A DNA stretch of 64,000 nucleotides from Actinomycetota bacterium. GTDB lineage: Bacteria > Actinomycetota > CADDZG01 > WHSQ01. A program made the position numbers and the translations under genes. The stretch lies in NCBI GenBank assembly GCA_030446465.1, contig JAUJNI010000001.1:940310-1004309 (forward strand), written 5' to 3'. Shown piece by piece: positions 16,641 to 26,182 of the stretch. The first letter of the stretch is position 1. Every line of letters begins with the position of its first letter. The notes under the pieces were generated by a model. That model saw nothing but the letters and a program-made list of their open reading frames with translations. It did not search any database and was not told where the DNA came from.

Positions 16641-16895
16641 TTATCCACCTTTGCTTGTGGCCTCCGGTTGTTGTTGTCTTCCCCTGGTTCCGATGCCTAA
16701 GCCTATTGCCCAGACTGTGAGTGCCAGGCCGGCTACTGGCCACAGCCTCCTTTCAACGAAGGGGTCAACCAACATGAGTGTTCCTGAGAGAAGCAAGATA
16801 CTTGCCCAGTGGCGAACGAAGCCCTTCCCGAGCCAGAAAGACAGCAGCGCACACATCAGCAGGACAATTGCTACCGCGATCTGGACGACTTTCAT
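16641..16895 (-). CDS. Small membrane protein (three hydrophobic segments)
   Basis: An 84-residue protein starting at ATG 16895. Hydrophobic segments are at about 4-20 (VQIAVAIVLLMCALLSF), 33-47 (HWASILLLSGTLML) and 56-74 (LWPVAGLALTVWAIGLGIG). Its start codon overlaps the stop codon of the preceding degenerate small gene by one base (TAATG), so the two were once translationally coupled. Function unknown. It belongs to the row of small membrane genes beside the RHS locus. Confidence 0.5.
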   Translation of the reverse strand: MKVVQIAVAIVLLMCALLSFWLGKGFVRHWASILLLSGTLMLVDPFVERRLWPVAGLALTVWAIGLGIGTRGRQQQPEATSKGG

Positions 16896-17056
16896 TAGTG
16901 CCCCCAATGCCCGAGGACTGCCCATGTAACGGTGCGCGCCATCACGTCAGCAACCATGGCAAGAATAGGTCCCGTTACCGGTTCAGAACTGAAAAACGGA
17001 AAGAGAATAATCACTGTCGCCCAAGCCGCTAGTCCAACACGGCGGCAGCCATGCAA
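16895..17056 (-). pseudogene. Diverged copy of the RHS-linked small membrane (candidate immunity) gene
   Basis: Read from a TTG at 17056, this 53-codon frame matches the gene at 21315-21551 over most of its length. ATVIILFPFFSSEPVTGPI lines up with ATVIIFLFPFSIPADPVIN, and ARTVTWAVL with AHTVTWAVL. The nucleotide match is also visible (GGACTGCCCATGTAAC on the plus strand in both). It lacks the N-terminal 20 or so residues, an ATG and a ribosome site, and differs at the C-terminus. I treat it as a degenerate paralogue, though a short functional TTG-started product is possible. Confidence 0.6.
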
Positions 17057-17158
17057 TCGTACGTCGCTACTGTGAGTGCCGTATTACCGGTAGAGAAACT
17101 GCGATCCCCACCAAGCGGCGCCCGTGAACCCCCGCGAGGGCGGGTCGATCCGAGGCGC

Positions 17159-17344
17159 CTATCGATTCCACTTACTAAACAAGAGGACGAGAGTCACCGA
17201 GCACGCTCCCACTAGAACGCCAGTAATCATCACGCGCGCCGGGGTTGAGACCTCAAGACTCATCACGCCCACTGACACAGCGACTGCGGGGAGAAAAACG
17301 GCGACAATCAGCTGCCACGGAACTCTCGATCCCCTTCTATCCAT
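17159..17344 (-). CDS. Small two-helix membrane protein, candidate orphan immunity type
   Basis: A 61-residue protein with a basic N-terminus (MDRRGSRVPW), hydrophobic helix 1 (about 11-28, LIVAVFLPAVAVSVGVM), a short polar turn (SLEVSTPAR) and helix 2 (about 38-56). The hairpin layout and a central S-x-P-A-x-V pattern resemble the candidate immunity protein at 21315-21551, but the identity is low. It is on the same strand and in the same island. Confidence 0.45.
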   Translation of the reverse strand: MDRRGSRVPWQLIVAVFLPAVAVSVGVMSLEVSTPARVMITGVLVGACSVTLVLLFSKWNR

Positions 17345-17365
17345 CAGTCAAAGATATCGCTCCAG

Positions 17366-17458
17366 TTAGAGAACTCGCGTGAGGGCCAGCACGACGAGCA
17401 CAACGATGAAGATGATGAGCGGGATTAGGAACGAGAGTTGGACGATTCTCTCAGCACC
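17366..17458 (-). pseudogene. 3' remnant of a membrane-protein gene cut by the IS21 element
   Basis: The last 30 or so codons (ERIVQLSFLIPLIIFIVV followed by LVVLALTRVL and stop) encode one membrane helix. The frame continues only into the IS21 end at 17459, so the 5' part of the gene has been lost or displaced. This fits the theme of small membrane genes in the island. Confidence 0.5.
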
Positions 17459-17511
17459 TGTCAACGCCGGTCGAAAACTGCGCGGGAATCGCCGGTTGAA
17501 AACTGCGCGGT

Positions 17512-18279
17512 CTAGCGGGTGTTCTCGGATCCCATCACCTCCTTGTGCTTGCCCTTCAGCCGATAGCTGTCGCCCTTGAGCAGGATGACCTCGGCGTGGT
17601 GGACGAGCCGGTCGACCATCGCTGCGACGGCGACGGCATCGCCGAAGATCTCCGGCCACGCGGAGAAGGTCTTGTTGGACGAGACGATGAGCGACGAGCG
17701 CTCGTAGCGGGAGCTGACCAGAGCGAAGAACAACGCTGCCGCCTCGGGATCGAAGGGGATGTAGCCGACCTCGTCGCAGATCACCAAAGGCGTGCGCCCA
17801 AGTCGTTCGAGCTCGCCGTCAAGACGGCCCGCTCGCTTGGCCTCACCGAGGCGCAACACCCATTCATGGGCGGTTGCGAACGCGACCCGGTGACCGCGAC
17901 GGGCGGCCTGGACCCCGAGTGCGATCGCGAGGTGGGTCTTGCCCGTCCCCGGTGGGCCCAAGAAAACGACGTTCTTGGCCTCGGCCAAGAAGTCGAGCTG
18001 GGCGAGATGAGCGATCTGCTGGCGCTTGATCGAGCGCTGGAAGGTGAAATCGAAGTCGTCGAGGGTCTTGACCTGAGGAAAGCGGGCGCGCTTGACGCGA
18101 GCCTGGCCACCATGCGTTTCACGCGAGCTGACCTCCTCAGACAGCACCGCGGCGAGATAGGCCTCGTAGTCCCACGATTCGTCACGCGCCCGTTCGGCCA
18201 GCACCCGGGCCGCCTCGGGGACGCGCGGCGCCTTGAGGGCGCGCGATAGGTAGGCGACCTCGGATGCGACCGTGCTCAC
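17512..18279 (-). CDS. istB: IS21 helper ATPase IstB
   Basis: A 255-residue AAA+ ATPase of the DnaC/IstB type. Walker A is FLGPPGTGKTHLAIALG near residue 105, Walker B is LVICDEVGYIPFDP near 165, and sensor-like SSRYERSSLIVSSNK follows. The N-terminal helical part (EVAYLSRALKAPRVPEAARVL) is the IstB lid. It assembles on DNA and activates the IstA transposase. It overlaps istA by 4 bases. No frame damage. Confidence 0.95.
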   Translation of the reverse strand: MSTVASEVAYLSRALKAPRVPEAARVLAERARDESWDYEAYLAAVLSEEVSSRETHGGQARVKRARFPQVKTLDDFDFTFQRSIKRQQIAHLAQLDFLAEAKNVVFLGPPGTGKTHLAIALGVQAARRGHRVAFATAHEWVLRLGEAKRAGRLDGELERLGRTPLVICDEVGYIPFDPEAAALFFALVSSRYERSSLIVSSNKTFSAWPEIFGDAVAVAAMVDRLVHHAEVILLKGDSYRLKGKHKEVMGSENTR

Positions 18280-19502
18280 GTCAACGCCCCGATGAGCTCG
18301 TCATAGCGCGACAGGTCGGGGGCCTCGAGCTCAACGTCACCTGACGCCAGGTGGTTGGTGGCCTCCCGCGACAGCCTCAGGGCACGAGCATGTGTCGGAT
18401 CGAGCACGACGTCGGCCGGCACGTAGCTTCGTGAGTGGCGGGCGATCTCGGAACCTTCAAGGTAGACGACGACTTCATGCAACGAGGTGCGGACCGCCAG
18501 GCGCCGTCCGCTGAGTCCCGGCGGGATCGAGTAGTCGGCGCCCGAGACCCGGATGAACAGGTCCTTGGTCGCCCTTGTCTCGAAGCGGAAGTCGGTGTCG
18601 GGTCGAGGGTCAGGTAGCGGGTGCAGGTAGCCGCGCTCGACGTTGTAGGCGTCGGCCACCCGTGCTCCGACGCGGCGGTGATGGCGGGGATGGGCCTTGT
18701 CGCGCGCCCATGTGTCGTGCTGGTCCTGGAGGTCCTCGATGCACTCGAAGCTCCGCAGCGGCAGGAAGCTGCGCTCCAGGTAGCCGACGGTGCGCTCGAC
18801 CTGGCCCTTGGATTCCGGGCGCTCCTTCTCCAAGATGATCGGCTTGAGAGCGAGCTGCCCGAACAGCGCGGCGACCTCGTCGTGCAGCACCGCGTTCTTG
18901 CCCGATCCAGTCGCGATGATCGACGAGTCGTTGTCGAACACGCCGGCTGTGGGCACACCGCCGAAGCGCTCGAGCGTTCCCATGAACGCGGGGCAGAAGT
19001 CGCCCATTGTCTTGGTGAACGTGAACACCGTTTCGTGCGCGGCCGAATGCGGCAGCGTCGCCACCAGCCCGTGCGGCCTGCGGAAGCGCTCCTTGCCCAC
19101 CGGGATCTGGATCGGCAGGTCCCACCAGTCGAACTGGCCGATCTCGCCGGGGATGTAGCTGGTGCGCTGGAAGCTGCGCCGGGCCAGATAGCGAGGGCGC
19201 TCTTGCTTCAGGTAGTCCTTGAGGATCGTGATGCGACCCTCGTAGCCGCGCGCATGGAGGTGCTCGAGGATCACCGTCGCCGGCGCCTCGGCATCGGTGT
19301 CGAGCATCTCGGCGATGTCTCGCTTGAACGGATCCAGCAGCGAGCCCTTGACGCGGCGCTCGTAGCACGGTGGCTCTTGAAGCCTCAGGAGGCGGTCGAC
19401 GGTGTTGCGCGACATCGAGAACCTTCTGGCTATAGCGGTCTTCGACCACCCCTCCCGGTGGTGGAGCCGGTGGACCTCGGCCCAGTCATGCACTGAGTAC
19501 AC
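18276..19502 (-). CDS. istA: IS21 transposase IstA
   Basis: A 408-residue DDE transposase. The N-terminal helix-turn-helix (GWSKTAIARRFSMSRNTVDRL) binds the terminal repeats. The RNase H-like core has its acidic residues in GQFDWWDLPI near residue 128, GVFDNDSSII near 195 and SKGQVERTVGYLE near 240. The C-terminal beta-barrel follows. The start is GTG 19502. Length and order are normal for IS21. Confidence 0.95.
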   Translation of the reverse strand: MYSVHDWAEVHRLHHREGWSKTAIARRFSMSRNTVDRLLRLQEPPCYERRVKGSLLDPFKRDIAEMLDTDAEAPATVILEHLHARGYEGRITILKDYLKQERPRYLARRSFQRTSYIPGEIGQFDWWDLPIQIPVGKERFRRPHGLVATLPHSAAHETVFTFTKTMGDFCPAFMGTLERFGGVPTAGVFDNDSSIIATGSGKNAVLHDEVAALFGQLALKPIILEKERPESKGQVERTVGYLERSFLPLRSFECIEDLQDQHDTWARDKAHPRHHRRVGARVADAYNVERGYLHPLPDPRPDTDFRFETRATKDLFIRVSGADYSIPPGLSGRRLAVRTSLHEVVVYLEGSEIARHSRSYVPADVVLDPTHARALRLSREATNHLASGDVELEAPDLSRYDELIGALT

Positions 19503-19724
19503 CCCTTCCTCCTCAGATCGGTCGTCATGGACTGACCTGAGACTCGGTCGATGGACTGCTCAAGCGATGGAAATCGCGCAGTTTTCGACCGGCGGAAAGT
19601 GCTCAGTTTTCACCCGGCGTCGACAGCGCCCCGGCTTAAAAAAGGCCAATGCCCCGACTGATGTTGCCCCGGTTTGACGGACGCCTTGAAACTAGGACGA
19701 TGGGTCCTAGGGAAGGGAGTCTGG

Positions 19725-20015
19725 ATGCCGGGAAGACGGGGATACCCGCCTGAGTTCAGAGCTGAGGCGGTCGAGCTGTATCACACCTCGGACAAGTCGA
19801 TCCGCGGACATCGCGGCCGAACTCGGAATCTCATCGGAGTCGTTGCGCCGGTGGGTCGCCCAGCACGGCATCGATGCCGGCAAGCGCAAGGGTCTCATCA
19901 CCGAAGAGCGGGAGGAGCTCACCAACCTCCGCAAGGAGAACCGTCGCCTCAAGATGGAGCGGGAGATCCTAAAAAAGCCGCGGCCTTCTTCGCCAACGAG
20001 AACGGGATCCGGTAG
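19725..20015 (+). pseudogene. IS3 orfA (frameshifted)
   Basis: The opening GRRGYPPEFRAEAVELYHTS is a typical OrfA helix-turn-helix. One extra base near 19797-19803 shifts the frame. The continuation ADIAAELGISSESLRRWVAQ and the leucine-zipper-like region (LTNLRKENRRLKMEREILKK) are in the next frame. A CTAAAAAAG run at about 19970 is the kind of slippery site where IS3 elements shift by -1; after it the frame reads AAAFFANENGIR and stops. Confidence 0.8.
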
Positions 20016-20062
20016 CGGTCCTTTGCTTCATCGCGGCGGAGAAGGCCAACTTCCCGGTCAAG

Positions 20063-20904
20063 GTGATGTGCGAGGTCCTGGGCGTGTCGAGGAGCGGCTT
20101 CTACCAGTGGGAGACGCGCGAGCCGTCGCATCGCTCCTTTTGTGATGCAGGTCTCACGATGCTGATCAAAGACATCCACGAGGCATCGCGCAGGACCTAC
20201 GGTGCGCCGCGGGTGCATGCGGCGCTCGCCAAGAAGGGGGTTCGGTGTGGGCGCAAGCGGGTTGCCCGTCTAATGGCGCTCGAGGGCCTTCAGGGCGTCC
20301 ACCGCCGCCGGAAGACCCGCACGACCATGAAAGACGCCGCTGCGGCGCCGGCACCCTGACCTGGTCGACCGCAACTTCGCGGTCGCGGTGCCCGATCGCC
20401 TGTGGATCAGCGACATCACCTACGTGTGGACCTACGAAGGATGGCTCTACCTCTGCGCCGTCCTGGACGTCTTCTCGCGCAGGATCGTGGGGTGGTCGAT
20501 GGCCGAGCACCTGCGGACCGAGCTCGTCACCGATGCCCTCGACATGGCTCTCTTCCTCCGCCGTCCACAAGACGGCCTCGTGTTTCATTCAGATCGCGGG
20601 TGTCAGTTCACCAGCTTCGCCTTCGGGCGCCGCTGCGAAGAGGCCGGAATCGTCCCGTCGATGGGATCGGTGGGCGACGCCTACGACAACGCCATGATCG
20701 AGAGCTTCTTCGCCACGCTCGAGACCGAGCTTCTCGACCGGATCCGCTTCAGGACACGCCGCGACGCTCGGGTCGCCATCTTCGACTTTATCGAAGCCTT
20801 CTACAACCGCCACCGGCTGCACCGCGCTCGGGTATCTGTCGCCGGTTCAATTCGAGAACGAACACGAAGCTACGATGCTGCCGACCACATCCGAAAGTGT
20901 CTAG
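20063..20904 (+). pseudogene. IS3 orfB transposase (two frameshifts)
   Basis: The first part, VLGVSRSGFYQWETREPS to HRRRKTRTTMKD, is the HTH_21 region. After an extra base near 20355 the DDE core continues in another frame: DRLWISDITYVWTYEGWLYL, VFHSDRGCQFTS and GDAYDNAMIESFFATLETEL. Near 20825 a missing base moves the last part (LGYLSPVQFENEHEA) to yet another frame, which ends at TAG 20902-20904. The protein cannot be made without repair, so this copy is dead. Confidence 0.85.
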
Positions 20905-20922
20905 AAAACCGGGGCAACTTCA

Positions 20923-21215
20923 GGTCAGCTCATTGGCGGAGTTGTAGTCGTACTTGACGTTCTCGTTGGCGACGCTGGAGCCGCTCAGCGTCTTGGTCAG
21001 CAGGTTGCCGTTGTTGTCGTAGGAGTACTCGTAGTCCTCGAGCTCGGTAGCCCCAGAGGAGTTCGTCATGCGGGCCCGTCTGAGCCGGGTGATGTCGTCG
21101 TAGGTATAGGTCGTCTTGTTGGCGTCCTTGTCGGTCACCGAGTAGCGGGTGGTGGTGTCTGCGCCGAATGGGCTCTGGTAACTGTAGCGACGTTCACTTC
21201 TTCCGGTCGTGAAAC
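20923..21215 (-). pseudogene. Displaced RHS/YD-repeat fragment
   Basis: It encodes YSYQSPFGADTTTRYSVTDK through DYNSANELT, which aligns with the repeat region of the large RHS protein (about 22390-22690), including TTYTYDDITRLRRAR and the closing YNSANEL. It lacks a start, and on its downstream side it is truncated by the IS3 end. Upstream it is joined to a copy of the 3' end of the candidate immunity gene. It looks like a silent RHS C-terminal cassette whose tip was removed by the insertion. Confidence 0.75.
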
Positions 21216-21336
21216 GGATGCCGAGGGTTCTCGTCGCTTGAGGAGAGATTGATCTGCTCTCAAAATCGCGGGTCTCCACTAAACTGGGGGCGGTTCAGGT
21301 AGGTGTAGCGACGTTCACTTCTTCCGGTCGTGAAAC
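21183..21336. repeat. 33-bp direct repeats joining immunity-gene tail to RHS sequence
   Basis: Identical 33-base copies at 21183-21215 and 21304-21336. The second copy contains the last codons and stop of the small membrane gene (FHDRKK). The first is fused to the RHS fragment. This is the footprint of recombination between an immunity-gene end and a neighbouring RHS cassette. Confidence 0.8.
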
Positions 21337-21551
21337 CGACGCCGAAGGACTGCCCATGTAACTGTGTGGGCGATGACACCAGAAACCATCGCGGCGACAA
21401 AATTGATCACGGGATCAGCGGGAATCGAAAAAGGGAACAAGAAGATAATCACTGTCGCCCCGACCCCAAAAGCGATCCTCGATTCCCGGCTCAGCCCATG
21501 CCGCGTGTCACTATTCAAGCTTGATGTTCTCCTATTCTCGTTCTTAGTCAT
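21315..21551 (-). CDS. Small two-helix membrane protein overlapping the RHS tip; candidate immunity protein
   Basis: A 78-residue protein with a polar, basic N-terminus (about 1-28), hydrophobic helix 1 (29-43, FGVGATVIIFLFPF), a turn with SIPADPV, helix 2 (48-68, FVAAMVSGVIAHTVTWAVL) and a basic tail (RRRFHDRKK). It starts inside the last codons of the RHS C-terminal region (8-base overlap). That is the usual position of an immunity gene for a polymorphic toxin. A degenerate relative occurs at 16895-17056. No known immunity family is recognisable by eye, so the role rests on context. Confidence 0.55.
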   Translation of the reverse strand: MTKNENRRTSSLNSDTRHGLSRESRIAFGVGATVIIFLFPFSIPADPVINFVAAMVSGVIAHTVTWAVLRRRFHDRKK

Positions 21552-24500
21552 CCATCATTTCTCGAGCTTCACTACTAACCCAGAACCCGACGGCCCTCCC
21601 TGCGGCGACGCAACCGTAGCCAGCGACCGTGAGTGCAGTGCCCGAGGTGAAGAAGCCGACGATCCCCCCGCACACGGCAGTCACGGTTCCTCCTGCAAGG
21701 CCACCCGCCAACTGTGAGAGTGCGAACTCCGCGACACCCTCCAAGGAAAGATCTAAATCATCATGAAAAAAGCGCCCAGTAGGGTCATTGTGGTTGGTTG
21801 GGTTGTCACTGACGTATAGGTATGGATTCAGCGACATTGGAGTGCTCAGCTGCCCCTTGACCGGATCGTGCTGCGTCCAGCGAGCGAGGCCGGGGATGTA
21901 GTAGCGGGTGCCGAACTTCAGCATGCCAGTCGCCTTGTCGTAGTAGCCGCCGCGTAGCGCCACGGGTTGAACACGCTCGGCTCCCCGCCGATCTGCTTGC
22001 CGTAGGGCTCGTAGTTGTACCTTGCAGCCACCTTGCCGTCTTTGTCCGTGAGAGCAACCACAGAGCCGAGGGCGTCAAAGACGTAGTACTTTGCATCTCC
22101 GTCCCTGGTGAGCTGGCCGACCAGCGTGCCCTCGTTGTCGCGAGTCCACCAGGTCGCGTGGGGAAGACCGTTGTTGGGTCCCTGGGTCGACAGGCCCAAG
22201 ACGTTGTAGGCCATGCGCTGGTCGCCGGCCACGACCCTTCTGTCCTGGGTCCCGTCGGCGTACTCCATAGCGAGGGTGGCGCCACCCGGGGGCGTGATTG
22301 AGCTGGTCTGGTTCTTTTCGTTGTAGCTCAGCGACAGACCTTGGCTGCTACCAGTGAGGTTGCCGTTGGCGTCGTAGTCATAGCTGATGCCACCGCCCGA
22401 GGTCAGCTCGTTAGCCGAGTTGTAGGTGTAATTGGTCGTGTTGTCGTCGACGATCGAGCCGGTCACCCTCTTCGAGCTCATGTTGGAGTTGCCGTCGTAT
22501 TGGTACTGGTAGTCCCGGGTCTCTATCCCCGCAGCGTTCGTGGTGCGGGCTCGACTCAGCCGGCTGATCTCGTCGTAGCTGTAGGTCGTCCTGTTGCCGT
22601 CCTTGTCGCTTGAGCTGTAGCGCAGGTTGGTGTCGAGACCAGAGGGGCTCGTGTAGTCGTAGCCGAACTTGGTGTACTCGGTCTGCAGGTTGGTGGTGGG
22701 GTCGGTGTAAAAGGAGCGGATCTCCTTCATGCGCTTGGAGCCGTCCCACTTCGTCGCCATCGTCACGCCGTTGGGGTAGATGGTCTTGGTCCGCAGATAC
22801 TTCTGGTCGTATTCGAACTTCGTTGGCTTTCCTTGCTGGTCGGTCAGCGTGGTCAAGAGGTTGACCGAATCGTAATCGTAGGTGACCGTCCCGGTGTCAT
22901 CGCTGATGGTCTTGAGGTTGCCGACTGGGTCGTAGGTGTAGTCGGTCTCGCTGCTCGGAGCCTCAGGTGTCTCCTTGATCATCCGGTTCAGCTCGTCATA
23001 GGTAAAGTTCGTGTTCCCCGTGTTGTCATTTCGAGCGGTCAGGTTGCCGTTCTCGTCGTACCTGTAAGTGATCGATGAAACGCGGGCTCCCGTGGCGTCT
23101 GCGTAATCGGTCTCGATGACTCGATCAAGGGCGTCGTAGGTGTACGTCGTGACTTGTCCCTTGCCATCGGTCATGGTCTTGATTCGGCTCACGGCGTCGT
23201 ATGTGAATGACGTCGTGCCGTGGGATCCCGGCGGATCGATCCTCGTCAGATTGCCCTTGAGGTCGTAGGTGAAATCCGTGACGTTCAGCTTGTCGTCCTT
23301 GATCGTCGCCAGCGTGCCATTGGGATTGTAGGTGTAGTTGAACGTGATATCGAGGGGCGAGTTCTTGGCCGACAAGAGGTTGCCCTTGTCGCTGTAGTCA
23401 TAGTCCCAGGTCCCAGGCGTAGCGCTGTCCTTGTTTGTGCTGAAATCCTTGAGGCTGGTCGGGAAGTGAGGGTTCTGTGCGCTGCCGTACTTCATGGAAG
23501 CCTGGCCGCCGGTCGGGAGCTTCACACCCGTCAGGTTGCCATTTTGACTCCAGCTAAAGGTGCTCGGGCTTGAGACTCCTGCATCGGTGAACGAGCTGAC
23601 GTTCCCATGGCTGGTGTAGTCGTTCTTAGTGGAGTTCCCCTTGGCGTCGATGACCTTGATGACTCGCTCGTCCGAGTTGTAGCAGTACTTGGTCGCATTG
23701 GTCCTCGCGTCGGTCACCGTGGTCTTGCCGACGACCTTGTCGCTTCCCGAGCAGGTGTCACCGTTGGTGTAAACGAATGTCGTGGTAGGGCCTGTCTCGT
23801 TCACCTTGTCGGTGACCCGAGTGACAGAGGTTACTCGACGCTTGGTGTCGTATGAGATCTTGGTCACATTACCTCTGGGGTCGGTAACCCGGGCCAGGTT
23901 CGAGTTGGAGTCGTAGCCGAACAGCGTCGGTTTGTTGACGTTTGCGGGATCCGTGTAAGAGGTGAGGCGACCGGTCGAGTCGTAGCCGTAACTGAAGGTT
24001 CGTGCCCCTGCGACGTCGGTCATGGTCGTGAGCCGGCCGTTGGTGTAACCGAACCTGATGGTCCGGTCCTGAGTGTCGGTGATCGACGCCAGCGTCCCGT
24101 CCGAGTTGTAGGCGAAGTTGATGTCGTTGTCGTTCTTGTCGATCTGCGAGGTTAGACGTCCGCTCGAGCTGAAATTCCACTTGTTCTTTGAGAACCACTC
24201 GAGCTTGTAAGTCCCGTCGCTCCTCTTCTCGAGGTCTGCATCGACGGTCGGCGGGGATTCGAAGGTGCCATCGCCGTTGCTCGTGAACTTGCCGCGGTAG
24301 CCACTCGGTCCGTAGAACGCGATGTCGGGGCCCGGGAGCTGCTGAAGGCGCACGTCGCGGCCCGTGCCCATGACCCAGCCCTGGCCCAAGTCACTCATAT
24401 CCGTCGAGAGGTTGTTGTAGTAGCGGCTGACGTCGAGGTCGAGGCCGGTTCCCTTGATCTTCAAGTCCTGCTCCTTGAGCAAGAGGTTGCCGTTCACGAC

Positions 24501-25961
24501 GTTGACCTTGAGCTCCATGCGATCGTTGAGGCGCTGGCTCTCGAAGGTGAAGTCCTCTTGCTCGCCGATCTTCTCGGAATACAAAACCTTCAGGAAGGGG
24601 CGCTTCGAGGGATCGGCGTCACTCATCGAGGAGAACGACAGCAGGTTGTTGGTTGCTTCGCTGTCCTGCTTGAGCAGCAGCCCGTGGTTGGGATAGACGC
24701 CGTCGACCCAGCTCTGGACCAAACCTGTCGGATACCAGTGCTTGTAGCCAAGTGTCTTGCCGGTTATTGCCGTTGCACTCCACACGAACGAGGTGAAGTC
24801 GCCGCCGGGGTTCGTCCACTTCGTGGTGCCGTCTCTGGTGGCCCAACTGACGCGGCCGTCCCAGCTGTTGGTGACACGGTGGACCCCGATGGGGGCGGAG
24901 TTGGTTGTGGTTGATGAGGTGAGATGCAGCCCAAGGTCCGCGCTCAGGACGTTCGCCTGCGAAGGGATGGATCCCATATCAAACCGCATGAGGGCGCGCC
25001 GCTTGTCCTGACCGTCGTAGCCAACCTTGAGCGTGTCTGCACCGCAGAACGACCAGCCCTGGGCACCGCTGTTTATGAAACAGTCGGGGTTCGGCGTCAA
25101 CTGAACAGTGGGATCGATCACGACCGGCCACTGACGCCCGGGGTCACTCAGCCACGTGGGATCGGCGACCAGCCTGACCAGGTCGCCAGCGGGCGAACGG
25201 ACAAGCCGCAGCGAGATCTCTTTCGAGACGGTTGCCTCGGCCCCTGAGGCGTCGTACATGTAGGGGGACGCCAAGGAGAATGCCACCTGTCCGGCGGTGT
25301 TGATGAGGTCGACTCCCCCGGAGGGATTCCCCTGAGGTCTAAGACCCGGGCTCGTGGCGAGTTGAAAGGAGAAGGTGCTCGGGGCGGTCGGATCGCTGAG
25401 AGTCAGAGCTTCTTTGACGCCCTCGTTGGTCGCGGTGTAGTCGAGCGTGACTCCAGGAAGCGCACCGATGAAGGTTGCCTTGGGTCCCGTCGTCTGAGCA
25501 GGCGATTGCTGCGCCCCCGCAAGCGAAAAACTGACCCACTGATCCCCCGACTCGACGCGTACGGGGGCATCACCGAGCCTGGATGGGACCAAGAGCTTGT
25601 AGTCGTTCTCTTTGTTCTCAAAGCCGTAACCGGGGCGCGATGAGGCCACCAGGGTGTTGTCGATGGGGTGCCATTCGCGGTCGGGCCCGCGGTAGTGGAT
25701 CGCACCCGGGTAGACCTCGGCTTCGTAGGTGCCGTCCTCGGTGATATAGGTCCGAGAGTCTTGGGATCGAAGCCCTGGAATCTCGCGTCGCTCGACACCC
25801 TGCTGAGCACCCGCCACCGGACTAGTGGCCACTTGACCGGTGCCAGAACCGGTTGATTGGGCTCGCGCCAGGGGGGAGCTGGGGAGAACCATGCAGACCT
25901 GTGCAACGACCAAGAGCAGCGAAAGCTGCGAGAACCGCTTCAGGAAAGCCGTACGCCCCAT
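21544..25961 (-). CDS. Secreted RHS/YD-repeat protein with DNRLRE-type domain and hydrophobic tip; frame broken near 21950
   Basis: About 1470 codons if the break is repaired. It has a signal peptide (residues 1-34, ending SSPLARAQS) and a beta-rich N-terminal part to about 300. A DNRLRE-like domain follows (residues 300-440, CGADTLKVGYDG to ALMRFDMGS). Then come many YD repeats (YNSDGTLASITD, FTYDAVSRIKTM) and the RHS core end (YVFDALGSVVALTD, YNYEPYGKQ, NPWRYA). One missing base in the GCGGCGGC run (21946-21954) puts the rest, YYDKATGMLKFGTRYY to YLYVSDNPTNHNDPTG plus a 76-residue tip, into another frame. The tip is Gly/Ala-rich and hydrophobic (LAGGLAGGTVTAVCGGIVGF). Such proteins are secreted wall-associated shells that deliver a C-terminal toxin. 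A strong GAGGGGGACAGG site precedes the ATG. Confidence 0.88.
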
Positions 25962-26128
25962 CCTGTCCCCCTCGACATCGAGGCTCGAAGAGGTGGCCTC
26001 TCGAGCCGCTGAAAGTTGCTCTTGATCTACAGGGGCGATGCGCTGGCATCAAGGGCGCGCTGCCACATTGAACTCTTTGGCCCAGACATTGGCCCGAACG
26101 GCCCATGGACGTGATTGCTCCGTTAATG

Positions 26129-26152
26129 ACACGAGACCCAAAAGGCTCGTGT
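26129..26152. repeat. 7-bp inverted repeat in the response-regulator promoter region
   Basis: ACACGAG (26129-26135) and CTCGTGT (26146-26152) around a 10-base spacer, 31 bases before the ATG of the response regulator and between it and the divergent RHS gene. A possible operator. Confidence 0.4.
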
Positions 26153-26182
26153 AACGCCCCAAACGGTGCAAAATGGAGCGCG

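Larger units (their letters stand above)
17459..19625 (-). mobile_element. IS21 family insertion sequence, apparently intact
   Basis: About 2.17 kb. Both ends start TGTC(A/G)ACGCCGG and carry two tandem copies of a GAAAACTG-containing repeat (17459-17510 and, inverted, 19575-19625), which is the multiple terminal repeat layout of IS21. It holds istA and istB on the minus strand with a 4-base overlap. I see no clear target-site duplication; the right flank is a 33-base scrap before an IS3 relic, so later rearrangement is likely. Confidence 0.9.
19659..20922 (+). mobile_element. Degenerate IS3 family element
   Basis: The ends TGATGTTGCCCCGGTTT (19659) and, inverted, TGAAGTTGCCCCGGTTT (20922) match at 16 of 17 positions. 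Between them are orfA and orfB of an IS3-type transposase, each broken by frameshifts. There is no obvious target duplication (GAC before, GGT after). Its right end abuts an RHS fragment. Confidence 0.85.

Noticed and set aside
19960..19985. Functional programmed frameshift making an IS3 OrfAB fusion
   Set aside because: The A-rich slippery run is present, but other frameshifts in orfA and orfB mean no full transposase could result.
17459..20922. Target-site duplications of the IS21 and IS3 elements
   Set aside because: The flanking bases do not match (CACC versus GCGC for IS21, GAC versus GGT for IS3), so original insertion sites cannot be defined.
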